This document shows positions 44,552-52,068 of a DNA stretch of 64,000 nucleotides, piece after piece (position 1 is the stretch's first letter; every line of letters starts with the position of its first letter). The DNA lies in assembly GCF_900110075.1 (NCBI RefSeq), contig NZ_FOCJ01000002.1, forward strand, positions 434,001-498,000, written 5' to 3'. Below the pieces are notes generated by a model. That model was not told the DNA's origin, searched no databases, and saw only the letters and a program-made list of their open reading frames with translations. A program made the position numbers and the translations under genes. This DNA comes from Paenibacillus sp. OV219 (lineage in GTDB: Bacteria; Bacillota; Bacilli; Paenibacillales; Paenibacillaceae).

Positions 44552-45499
44552 ATGTTTGATTTCAAACACATTTGGACCGAATTGTTAGCAGGCCATCCGC
44601 ATCATGTATTGTTTGGTATTTTGCTTGGGGTTGCTTTTGGCATAACTGCACGACTCTCGATGCTGCGATCGGACTACCGGCAATACCCGACGTATCCACA
44701 TGGACGCATTATACATATAGCGCTTGGTGTAATCGCAGCGGCGCTTGGCGCAGTAGCTGTTCCGGCGATGTATAAGAAGGATTTCACGGCGATTACGTTC
44801 TTGACGCTGGCAGCGCAGCAGTTCCGCGATGTCCGCAATATGGAGCGGGAGACATTGACGAAGATCGACAGCATGGAGCTCGTATCTCGCGGGTCTACCT
44901 ATATCGAAGGAATTGCGATGGTATTCGAAGGGCGTAACTATCTCGTTATTCTATCTGCGCTCTTGACCAGCTTAGCTTCGTTGTCGCTTGGGCTGCCTTT
45001 TGGCGTTATTATGGGGATCCTCTCTCTGCTGCTCGTCAATCGGTTGAAATCAGGCAAGTCTGTCTCGCATATAGCGAAAGCGGAGGTCGCGCCTGTCGTT
45101 GTTAACGGACCGGATCTGCTCGTCGGCGATATCTACATGATGAACGTCGGACTTAAAGCAAATCAGCAGCTGATTGCGGAGCGAGGCCTCGGTATTATTC
45201 TGAAGCCGTATAATCCGAATGGGAAGGCGACGCTGAGCAATCTCGGCCAGCGGCAAGCGATTCTATTCGATCTGTGTACGATACTTGGCGTTCATCGGGA
45301 CGACGGTGAGCCTGCACTCGTACCGCTCGCGAAGCTTGATATGCGAGACGGTCGTCTTGCGATCTTCCTGCTGCCCCATGAGCTGGATCCGGAGAAAGCA
45401 AGGGCGGTCGTAGAGAAAGTGCCAATTCTGGAATCGGCGGTGCGAATGCCAACAGAGGCGAGCGTGAATAAGCAGGAAGGAGAACGGCAGCATGGGTAA
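44552..45499 (+). CDS. YIEGIA family protein (SeaA/YphB-like)
   Basis: The 315 residues contain the diagnostic STYIEGIAMVFEGRNY motif near residue 114, with about four membrane segments before residue 165 and a soluble C-terminal part. The B. subtilis homologue SeaA is a sporulation protein of the spore envelope. It is three bases after yphA and overlaps the next small gene by eight bases, so all three are likely co-expressed. Confidence 0.88.
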   Translation: MFDFKHIWTELLAGHPHHVLFGILLGVAFGITARLSMLRSDYRQYPTYPHGRIIHIALGVIAAALGAVAVPAMYKKDFTAITFLTLAAQQFRDVRNMERETLTKIDSMELVSRGSTYIEGIAMVFEGRNYLVILSALLTSLASLSLGLPFGVIMGILSLLLVNRLKSGKSVSHIAKAEVAPVVVNGPDLLVGDIYMMNVGLKANQQLIAERGLGIILKPYNPNGKATLSNLGQRQAILFDLCTILGVHRDDGEPALVPLAKLDMRDGRLAIFLLPHELDPEKARAVVEKVPILESAVRMPTEASVNKQEGERQHG

Positions 45500-45671
45500 A
45501 ATTGTAGCGATTATTACGACGGAGCATGAGAAGGTGGCCGGCGGCGCTCCAATCTTTGTTGAGCCTGACGAAGAGAAGCGTGAGGCAACCGCGTTCCTGC
45601 TCGAGAAAATATTGGATGCGGCCGTACATGATTTAAAGAACGGGTGCTTTATTCTGGTCAGTCATCACTAA
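45492..45671 (+). CDS. Small partner of the YIEGIA protein (capping complex subunit)
   Basis: A 59-residue protein starting MGKIVAIITTEHEKVAGGAP and ending ILVSHH, overlapping the YIEGIA gene by eight bases. The sequence resembles proteins labelled capping complex subunit for YIEGIA in spore formers; I rely on recall and adjacency. It has a beta-alpha fold by eye and no membrane segment. Confidence 0.75.
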   Translation: MGKIVAIITTEHEKVAGGAPIFVEPDEEKREATAFLLEKILDAAVHDLKNGCFILVSHH

Positions 45672-45702
45672 TCATGAAATGTTAGCCATTCCCGCTGTTT
45701 TT

Positions 45703-45711
45703 TGCTATGAT
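45703..45711 (+). promoter_or_regulatory. Extended -10 promoter candidate for der
   Basis: TGCTATGAT contains TGn plus TATGAT; the -35 is weak, as is usual with an extended -10. Confidence 0.5.
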
Positions 45712-45818
45712 GGTAGGCGTGAGTATTTGAGGTACCCAATCTTTACTAAACAAATTGGTTGCTGTTGCCACATAAGTCTCATCATCATAGTCGGCAAGAG
45801 AATTTGAGGAGTGAAACT

Positions 45819-47141
45819 ATGTCTAAACCCATTATTGCCATTGTTGGGCGGCCAAACGTGGGGAAGTCTACGATATTTAATCGTGTAATCGGCGATCGCC
45901 TCGCGATCGTTGAAGATAAACCTGGCGTTACCCGTGATCGTCTATACGGTTCCGGCGAATGGAACGGCCGTGTGTTCAGTATTGTCGATACCGGAGGTAT
46001 CGAAATCGACGGCGAAGACGAAATTATGAAGTCCGTCCGAATGCAGGCGGAGCTTGCCATCGAAGAAGCGGATGTTATTATTTTTATGGTTGATGCGAAA
46101 GCTGGGCTGACGCATGCGGACGATGAAGTGGCACAGATGCTGCTTCGTTCGCGCAAACCGATCGTAGTAGCGGTGAACAAGGTCGATAACTTGAACCGCC
46201 GCGACGATATTTATGAGTTTTATAACCTCGGCTTCGGTGATCCGGTTGCGATCTCTGGCGCACACGGCATCGGCATCGGCGATCTGCTTGACGCGGCAGT
46301 CGAGAAGCTGCCGGAGGAAGTGGAAGACGAGTACGATGACGATGTCATCCGTGTTGCTCTAATCGGGCGGCCGAATGTCGGCAAGTCCTCGCTTGTCAAT
46401 GCGCTGCTCGGCGAAGAGCGCGTCATTGTCAGCAACGTAGCGGGCACTACGCGTGATGCGATCGATACGCCATTCGAGCGTGATGGCCAGAAATATGTGC
46501 TCATTGATACAGCTGGTATGCGTAAGCGCGGTAAAGTGTACGAATCGACGGAGAAGTATAGCGTCATGCGTGCCTTGAAGGCGATCGAGCGTGCGGATGT
46601 CGCTCTCGTGCTCATAAGCGGTGAGGAAGGCATCATCGAACAGGACAAGCATATTGCCGGCTACGCACATGAAGCGGGTAAAGCGGCGATCTTCGTCGTG
46701 AACAAATGGGATGTCGTCGAGAAGGATGACAAGACGATGCAAAATTTCGAGAAGACAATTCGCGATCACTTCTTGTTCATGACGTACGCACCGGTTGTAT
46801 TCCTCTCGGCGAAGACGAAGCAACGCTTGCATAAGCTGCTGCCTGTTGTACAGCACGTGTCGGAGCAGCATGCGCTGCGTATTCCTACGCATGTCTTGAA
46901 CGATGTGGTATCGGATGCGATTGCTATTAATCCGCCTCCATCGGACAAAGGCAGACGTTTGCGTATTAATTACGCGACACAAGTGGCTGTGAAGCCGCCA
47001 ACGATTGTGCTGTTTGCGAATGATCCGGATATGATGCATTTCTCGTATGAGCGTTACCTCGAGAATAAGATTCGTGCAGCCTTCCAGTTTGAAGGTACAC
47101 CTGTCCGCATCTTCACAAGAAAGAAATCAGACGAAGATTAA
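45819..47141 (+). CDS. der: Ribosome biogenesis GTPase Der
   Basis: Tandem-GTPase needed for 50S assembly. The 440 residues have two G domains with GRPNVGKST (residue 9 on) and GRPNVGKSS (about 182), DTGGI/DTAGM, NKVD/NKWD, and a C-terminal KH-like domain. GAGGAG fixes ATG 45819; the reading frame is open further upstream without a site. Confidence 0.97.
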   Translation: MSKPIIAIVGRPNVGKSTIFNRVIGDRLAIVEDKPGVTRDRLYGSGEWNGRVFSIVDTGGIEIDGEDEIMKSVRMQAELAIEEADVIIFMVDAKAGLTHADDEVAQMLLRSRKPIVVAVNKVDNLNRRDDIYEFYNLGFGDPVAISGAHGIGIGDLLDAAVEKLPEEVEDEYDDDVIRVALIGRPNVGKSSLVNALLGEERVIVSNVAGTTRDAIDTPFERDGQKYVLIDTAGMRKRGKVYESTEKYSVMRALKAIERADVALVLISGEEGIIEQDKHIAGYAHEAGKAAIFVVNKWDVVEKDDKTMQNFEKTIRDHFLFMTYAPVVFLSAKTKQRLHKLLPVVQHVSEQHALRIPTHVLNDVVSDAIAINPPPSDKGRRLRINYATQVAVKPPTIVLFANDPDMMHFSYERYLENKIRAAFQFEGTPVRIFTRKKSDED

Positions 47142-47158
47142 TTTTGCAGCGGCCGTTT

Positions 47159-47187
47159 CTGGTGTCCCGTTCACGGGGCACCAGTTT
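47159..47187 (+). terminator. Hairpin between der and plsY
   Basis: CTGGTG-T-CCCG pairs with CGGG-G-CACCAG, followed by only three T residues, so probably a partial terminator. Confidence 0.6.
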
Positions 47188-47218
47188 GCTGCATTTATGA
47201 AGAAAGAGGCGATTATTC

Positions 47219-47815
47219 GTGTTTACTGTCCTTGCGATTCTCATTAGTTATTTAGTTGGTTCGCTATCATTCAGCATATTAATTGCAAAATGGGTAAAAG
47301 GAATCGACATTCGCCAGCATGGCAGTGGCAACGCAGGGGCGACGAACACGCTGCGAGTACTGGGCAAAGGCCCAGGTATCGCAGTATTCGTGCTTGATAT
47401 TGCAAAAGGTGTCGTTGCGGTTCTGCTCGGCATCTACATGGCTGGCGGCGATTGGGGACCGGTGCTGTGCGCGCTTGCGGCGATTTTCGGGCATAATTGG
47501 CCGGTATGGTTCGGCTTCAAGGGGGGGAAAGGCATTGCGACTACTGTAGGCGCGATGGCTACACTTGCTTTCATCCCGACGCTTATAGCCGGTATCGTTG
47601 CGATTATTATTATCGCGATTACACGTTTCGTCTCGCTAGGCTCGCTTATTTTTGCCCTGCTCATACCCATTTTCATATGGAATGTCAGCGATAAGCCGAT
47701 GTCCTATGTGTGGGCAGGTTTAATTGTTTGTATTCTCGCATTCATTCGACACCGTTCGAATATTGTCAAGCTGCTGCAGGGTAAAGAGAACAAGCTTGGT
47801 GCTAGAAAAGGGTAG
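47219..47815 (+). CDS. plsY: Acyl-phosphate glycerol-3-phosphate acyltransferase PlsY
   Basis: Membrane enzyme that starts phospholipid synthesis by making lysophosphatidic acid. The 198 residues have the PlsY motifs GSGNAGATNTLR and FKGGKGIAT, with about five membrane segments. GTG at 47219 follows AGAGG. Next to gpsA, which supplies glycerol-3-phosphate. Confidence 0.96.
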   Translation: MFTVLAILISYLVGSLSFSILIAKWVKGIDIRQHGSGNAGATNTLRVLGKGPGIAVFVLDIAKGVVAVLLGIYMAGGDWGPVLCALAAIFGHNWPVWFGFKGGKGIATTVGAMATLAFIPTLIAGIVAIIIIAITRFVSLGSLIFALLIPIFIWNVSDKPMSYVWAGLIVCILAFIRHRSNIVKLLQGKENKLGARKG

Positions 47816-47824
47816 GAGGCCTCT

Positions 47825-48850
47825 ATGTCGACGAAACGTAAAGTAGCTGTACTCGTTGCGGGCAGCTGGGGAACGGCACTTGCCACAGTTCTGGCAGACA
47901 ATCAGTATGACGTTGCGCTGTGGACACGAGGTGAGGCGCAAGCCGATGAAATCAATACACGCCATACGAATAGCCGTTATTTGAATGATGCCATCCTACC
48001 AGAAAACATTACGGCTACGACGGATATGAGTTATGCCGTTACGGGAGCAGAGCTTGTCCTCTTCGCAGCGCCGTCCGCAGCGATGCGCGATGTAGCAAGG
48101 CTGGCGCAGCCATTCTTGGAGCCTGACGCGATTTGCGTCCATGCGACGAAAGGCTTTGAATCCGTTACATACAAACGGATGACGACTGTGCTTGCGGAAG
48201 AACTACAAATCCCCATTGAGCGGCTTGTCGTTCTGTCTGGCCCGAGCCATGCAGAGGAAGTCGTCAGACGGCTGCCGACAACGGTTGTTGTCGCATCTGC
48301 CAGCATAGAAGCCGCGGAGAAAGCGCAAGATGCGTTCATTACGCGCCACTTCCGCGTCTACACGAACAAGGATGTCATTGGCGTTGAGGTTGCCGGTGCC
48401 ATTAAGAACATCATTGCGCTTGGCGCTGGGCTGACGGATGGGCTTGGCTTCGGCGACAATGCGAAGGCTGCGCTGCTGACGCGAGGATTGGCGGAAATTA
48501 GCCGCCTCGGCACGGCAATGGGCGCAAGCCCGCTGACTTTCGCCGGGCTCGCCGGAGTCGGCGACCTTGTCGTCACGTGTACGAGCAAGCATAGCCGCAA
48601 TTGGCGCGCAGGCTCCATGCTGGCGGAAGGGCTCTCGCTTGACGAGGTGCTGAGCAAGATGGGCATGGTCGTCGAGGGCGTGCACACGACAAGTGCAGCG
48701 CGCGAGCTCGCGCATCATTACGGCGTCGAGATGCCGATTACGGAGCAGCTGTTCGCCGTGCTCTTCCAGAACAAGACGCCACGCAGCGCTGTCGAGTCGC
48801 TTATGGGCCGTGGCCGCACACACGAGACAGAAGACATGGCAGGCGTATAG
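47825..48850 (+). CDS. gpsA: Glycerol-3-phosphate dehydrogenase [NAD(P)+]
   Basis: Reduces dihydroxyacetone phosphate to glycerol-3-phosphate. The 341 residues contain SGPSHAEEV, the catalytic lysine in GAIKNIIALGAG, and GDLVVTC. The N-terminal nucleotide-binding loop reads VLVAGSWG where the family has VLGAGSWG: V11 replaces the first glycine of GxGxxG (codon GTT rather than GGT). This may lower cofactor binding or be a sequencing error. AGGAGG overlaps the plsY stop. Confidence 0.94.
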   Translation: MSTKRKVAVLVAGSWGTALATVLADNQYDVALWTRGEAQADEINTRHTNSRYLNDAILPENITATTDMSYAVTGAELVLFAAPSAAMRDVARLAQPFLEPDAICVHATKGFESVTYKRMTTVLAEELQIPIERLVVLSGPSHAEEVVRRLPTTVVVASASIEAAEKAQDAFITRHFRVYTNKDVIGVEVAGAIKNIIALGAGLTDGLGFGDNAKAALLTRGLAEISRLGTAMGASPLTFAGLAGVGDLVVTCTSKHSRNWRAGSMLAEGLSLDEVLSKMGMVVEGVHTTSAARELAHHYGVEMPITEQLFAVLFQNKTPRSAVESLMGRGRTHETEDMAGV

Positions 48851-48861
48851 CCTACACCATT

Positions 48862-48956
48862 GCAATCCCTCCCTCATATGATGCTAGGAGCACCTCACGG
48901 CAGGTGGCTAGCGATTGCAAGTTTTTACCTAACGCTGTAAAAACTTGAAGGAGGGA
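48862..48956 (+). promoter_or_regulatory. Structured leader with anti-Shine-Dalgarno before the SpoVIF-like gene
   Basis: GCAATC (48862-48867) pairs with GATTGC (48913-48918); inside are GCTAG/CTAGC and CACCT/AGGTG. Next comes a perfect 11-base hairpin CAAGTTTTTAC/GTAAAAACTTG (48918-48947), directly abutting the ribosome binding site. TCCCTCC (48866-48872) is the exact complement of GGAGGGA (48950-48956). The arrangement suggests control of translation. Confidence 0.6.
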
Positions 48957-48962
48957 CTTGAG

Positions 48963-49247
48963 TTGAGCGGTAAGAAGGATCTTTCCAAAGATGTTCTGAG
49001 CGCTGTCAACAAGAAGACTGGCAAGCCGGTATCAGAGAGCGCAGTGAAGAAGCTTGCCAGCGGCGTGACTGAAGATACAATGCAAAGCGAAGAAGAGCTT
49101 AAGAAGCTGATTATGAGCGTATCTGCGATGGCGAAAGTGCCTGTGACGGACAAAACGATTAACGATATCGTTGGAGCCGTGAAGAAAAGCGGCATGAATA
49201 TGAGTAACCTCGAAACGCTGATGAAGATTATGCTGCTTAAGAAGTAA
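48963..49247 (+). CDS. Stage VI sporulation protein F-like
   Basis: A 94-residue basic protein: MSGKKDLSKDVLSAVNKKTG, then a helical domain (LIMSVSAMAKVPVTDKTINDIVGAV) like the LANRPVP...KIV segment of SpoVIF (YjcC), a spore-coat assembly factor. The TTG at 48963 is eight bases from AAGGAGGGA; a TTG at 48945 lies within the leader hairpin. Family assignment is moderate. Confidence 0.7.
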   Translation: MSGKKDLSKDVLSAVNKKTGKPVSESAVKKLASGVTEDTMQSEEELKKLIMSVSAMAKVPVTDKTINDIVGAVKKSGMNMSNLETLMKIMLLKK

Positions 49248-49292
49248 TGGTAGTGACTTTCGTATGAAGCGACCGGCCTTAGGCAGCTGCCA

Positions 49293-49321
49293 GGTCCGCT
49301 TACTGCGGAAGTCCTTTTTTC
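49293..49321 (+). terminator. Terminator after the SpoVIF-like gene
   Basis: CCGC/GCGG hairpin with flanking GG/CC pairing and internal mismatches, followed by six or more T residues. Confidence 0.6.
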
Positions 49322-49434
49322 TATACAAAAGCCTTCTGCGCAGACGCCCGTAATTTACAGCAAAAGTAGCTGATCAAACCCTACAAGTGTTATAATAATA
49401 TGAATAATTGGCGCACAAGGTGGTCGTAAGCATT

Positions 49435-49614
49435 ATGGATCCAATGATGAAGATGTGGGTGTCCTTTGTAGGCATCGGTTTAATGGCAATTGCAGCGGTT
49501 ATGATTTCGCTGGCAAGGCTGAAGACGAAAGGCGTATTGCGGGGGATTCTCTCGTTGACTGCTTTTCTGCTTCTTGTAATTGGCGGGTTACTCGGTCTAT
49601 TCTCCATCGCCTAA
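49435..49614 (+). CDS. yphE: DUF2768 family protein (YphE)
   Basis: A 59-residue protein with two membrane helices (about 6-28 and 37-57), starting MDPMMKMWVSFVGIGLMAIA, closely like B. subtilis YphE. AAGGTGG ribosome binding site; TATAAT at 49391-49396 may be the -10 box. The place after gpsA is also as in B. subtilis. Confidence 0.88.
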   Translation: MDPMMKMWVSFVGIGLMAIAAVMISLARLKTKGVLRGILSLTAFLLLVIGGLLGLFSIA

Positions 49615-49663
49615 TTTGCAGCTTAGATCATACTAGTTATGGAGTGGAAGGGACGAGTTATAC

Positions 49664-49960
49664 ATGCTGGAATTGAAAGGCCGGACGAAACTTGCAACGG
49701 TTGAAGCGGAGTTTGGGATGTCATTGCTTGATCTTGCTATCAAGCATAATGTTGATTTTGCATTTTCGTGCACGAGGGGCACTTGTGCCAGATGCCGCTG
49801 CTTAATTGAAGCTGGCGCGGAATTTCTGGAGGAAGTGACGGATGAAGAGTGGGACCGTCTTGAGCCTCATGAGCTGGAGGAAGGCTACCGGCTGAGCTGT
49901 CAGGCTATCATTAAGCCTGGTGCTGGCACGATCGTAGCTGTGAACCGGCCTTATTTCTGA
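49664..49960 (+). CDS. 2Fe-2S ferredoxin
   Basis: The 98 residues have plant-type iron-sulfur ligands, C-T-R-G-T-C-A-R-C near 36-44 and a fourth cysteine in RLSCQ near residue 79, and an acidic loop. Electron partner unknown. First of two ferredoxins that flank a nucleotidyltransferase-fold gene. 18 bases to the next gene. Confidence 0.9.
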   Translation: MLELKGRTKLATVEAEFGMSLLDLAIKHNVDFAFSCTRGTCARCRCLIEAGAEFLEEVTDEEWDRLEPHELEEGYRLSCQAIIKPGAGTIVAVNRPYF

Positions 49961-49978
49961 GGAGGGACGAGATACGTT

Positions 49979-50554
49979 ATGAACGAAGCTGCGCCATTCA
50001 TCCGTGCGCTTGAGAAAATTGCCGAAGCGGCCGAGGAAACAGAGGCCAAGTGGCAGATCGGCGGCAGTACAGGGCTGCTGCTGCGGGGAATGGAGCTTGA
50101 GAAACTTCCCAGAGACCTGGATCTATACGCAGATGAAGCGGATGCGGCAGTTCTCCATCAGGCGCTGCTGCCATACGCCATCGATGAACAGCAACAATCT
50201 GTGAGCCCGATCTATCGCTCGGTGCTCAGCCATTACCTGATTGAAGGAATTCAGGTCGAGCTTGTCGGCGGATTCGTCGTCACGGCAGGCGAAGACTGTT
50301 ATAAGGTTGAAGTTCGAGATACGTTAGCGGCGCGCCAAGCCTTCATTCAGGCAGGTGACTATCAGCTCGGTATTGTTCCTCTGGGACATGAGCTGTGGTT
50401 CAACATGCTGAGAGGGCGCGAAGACCGTGTAGCGCTTATTGCTTCTCAGATTCGGCGCGAGCCGGATCAGCACACGGAGGCGGTGCAGTATATAGCCTCC
50501 AGAAATCAGCTATCGTCAAGAATGGTAGCGAATGTACAGCGACTCATCCAGTAA
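49979..50554 (+). CDS. Nucleotidyltransferase-fold protein
   Basis: The 191 residues contain IGGSTGLLLRG near 27 and PRDLDLYAD near 43-51: the GGS...DxD pattern of DNA polymerase beta-type nucleotidyltransferases such as the AbiEii/MNT groups. A later VELVGGFVV could supply another strand. It has no visible toxin-antitoxin partner and sits between two ferredoxin genes. GGAGGGA precedes the ATG. Substrate unknown; loss of activity is possible. Confidence 0.7.
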   Translation: MNEAAPFIRALEKIAEAAEETEAKWQIGGSTGLLLRGMELEKLPRDLDLYADEADAAVLHQALLPYAIDEQQQSVSPIYRSVLSHYLIEGIQVELVGGFVVTAGEDCYKVEVRDTLAARQAFIQAGDYQLGIVPLGHELWFNMLRGREDRVALIASQIRREPDQHTEAVQYIASRNQLSSRMVANVQRLIQ

Positions 50555-50593
50555 GCTGGATGTAAGAACGAATAAGGAAGCGAGGAGATTACG

Positions 50594-50941
50594 TTGAACG
50601 TGACGATTACGTTTCTCCCTTCCGGACGCAGTGCAACTGTACGTGCAGGGACGACAGTGCTGGAAGCCGCAAGAAGGGCAGGTGTGCCTATTCGCACGAG
50701 ATGCGATGGCAAGGCCGCATGTCTCATGTGCAAAGTGACAGCTCCGAATAGCTCTGCGGGACTGTCTCCGCTGAATGACAATGAGCGTCATAAGCTTGCG
50801 GGGCTTGACCGTTCCGGAACAAGGCTCGCTTGTCAGGCTAGAGTGTTCGGCCGTACCGTTGTAGAAGTGCCGGAAGATCCGCTGCGCGCAGCAGTCCGGA
50901 AGCAGATGATGCGTCAAGCAGAAGACGATGAATTGTGGTAA
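50594..50941 (+). CDS. 2Fe-2S ferredoxin, second copy
   Basis: The 115 residues have C-D-G-K-A-A-C-L-M-C near 37-46 and a last cysteine in RLACQ near residue 78, plus a charged C-terminal tail. TTG start at 50594 after GAGGAG. Similar layout but low identity with the first ferredoxin, so an old duplication or separate recruitment. Confidence 0.88.
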   Translation: MNVTITFLPSGRSATVRAGTTVLEAARRAGVPIRTRCDGKAACLMCKVTAPNSSAGLSPLNDNERHKLAGLDRSGTRLACQARVFGRTVVEVPEDPLRAAVRKQMMRQAEDDELW

Positions 50942-50971
50942 TTTAGGTGAGGCTAGGGGGATAAACGCACC

Positions 50972-51697
50972 ATGAGAGGGACTCGAAGCGCGGCTGCAGC
51001 CATTGTAATGCTATGTATGGCTGTCATGCTGTCCGGTTGTTTGTATCCGAAGGATAGGCTGGGCCAGTATCAGAAGCCGCCGAAAGACGCAATAATGAAT
51101 GTACAAGCCGTAATTGACCAATATCAGAAAGATACGGGCTTGCTCCCTATGCAGAATAGTGAAGCCAGCACGCCGATATATGAGAAGTTTAAAGTCGATT
51201 TCGATAAGCTGCAGCGGATGGGGTATGTGTCGACCGTGCCGGAAACCGCCTTTGAGAAGGGCGGCAGCTACTATTATTTAATCATAAACGAGGATGTCGA
51301 GCCTACTGTTAAGCTTATGAATCTCGTGGTCTATCAGCAATTAAATGACCTGCAGGCTTCTATTAAAGCATATAGCGATGCCCATAGCGGCAAGCTGCCG
51401 GCAAGCACGGAGCTGTATCCAGGCTTCTCTACGATCGACTTCAAGACACTGGATGAGAAGGAGCCGGATCTACGCAGCATGTTCTCCGGCAGTACGCTTA
51501 CGCCGATGCTTGATGCCAAAGGAACGGTCTACCTCGACTACGGGCCAGACATTATGCAGGCGCTCTCCAAAGAGAGCAAACAACCAGCAGCAAGTGAGGA
51601 TTTGCGTGATGTTCTCGTCGGCAACTCCGATTTTGTCCCGGTCAAATCTCCTGTTTATCACCTGGTGAATGGAGAGCCGCAAGCCGCTTCTAAGTAA
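50972..51697 (+). CDS. yphF: YphF-like lipoprotein (DUF3939)
   Basis: The 241 residues have a lipobox (MLSGC, C24) and an extracytoplasmic domain of about 215 residues. The position directly before spoIVA and the sequence style match B. subtilis YphF, sporulation-associated but of unknown function. Confidence 0.85.
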   Translation: MRGTRSAAAAIVMLCMAVMLSGCLYPKDRLGQYQKPPKDAIMNVQAVIDQYQKDTGLLPMQNSEASTPIYEKFKVDFDKLQRMGYVSTVPETAFEKGGSYYYLIINEDVEPTVKLMNLVVYQQLNDLQASIKAYSDAHSGKLPASTELYPGFSTIDFKTLDEKEPDLRSMFSGSTLTPMLDAKGTVYLDYGPDIMQALSKESKQPAASEDLRDVLVGNSDFVPVKSPVYHLVNGEPQAASK

Positions 51698-51717
51698 GCT
51701 GTTCACGAACTCATCAG

Positions 51718-51750
51718 ATGCTCCTGCCGATCACGGCGGGAGCATTTTTT
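51718..51750 (+). terminator. Terminator after yphF
   Basis: ATGCTCC-T-GCCG pairs with CGGC-G-GGAGCAT, followed by T residues. Confidence 0.92.
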
Positions 51751-52068
51751 ATTAGCTCGCGGAAAAAGTTCTCACAGCAGGGGCAGCGAAACTTTATCGA
51801 TTAATGCATAGGTTTCGTCTTTCTCTCATATATCTCAATCTTGGAAGGCCGGAACCGTTAAGGCTTATGGAAATCTATAAGATTTCATTGCTGCATTCGT
51901 CATAATCAGGAAGAGGACGCAATAAGCTATTACTAGTCCAAAATCATGTACGAGTTGCGCTGCTAGTGTGAAGCGCAAGCGGCGAAACCTGACGACGAAC
52001 AGCAGGAGGCAAAACAGCAGTACGGTACGTCCATGTACAGGCGAATTACGATTGGGAGGGGATATTCA
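51751..52068 (+). promoter_or_regulatory. Long spoIVA upstream region with weak sigma-E candidate
   Basis: About 318 bases without a supported gene. GCATAGG (51806-51812), 15 bases, CATATATC (51828-51835) is a partial sigma-E match. A GAAATC/GATTTC hairpin lies at 51870-51886. The spoIVA gene of B. subtilis has two sigma-E promoters, so a long upstream region is not unusual. Confidence 0.35.

Noticed and set aside
48883..48947. Guanidine-II (mini-ykkC) riboswitch, because of an ACGG loop followed by a second hairpin
   Set aside because: The closing pair is a C-C mismatch, the second loop has ACGC rather than ACGR, and the downstream gene is unrelated to guanidine.
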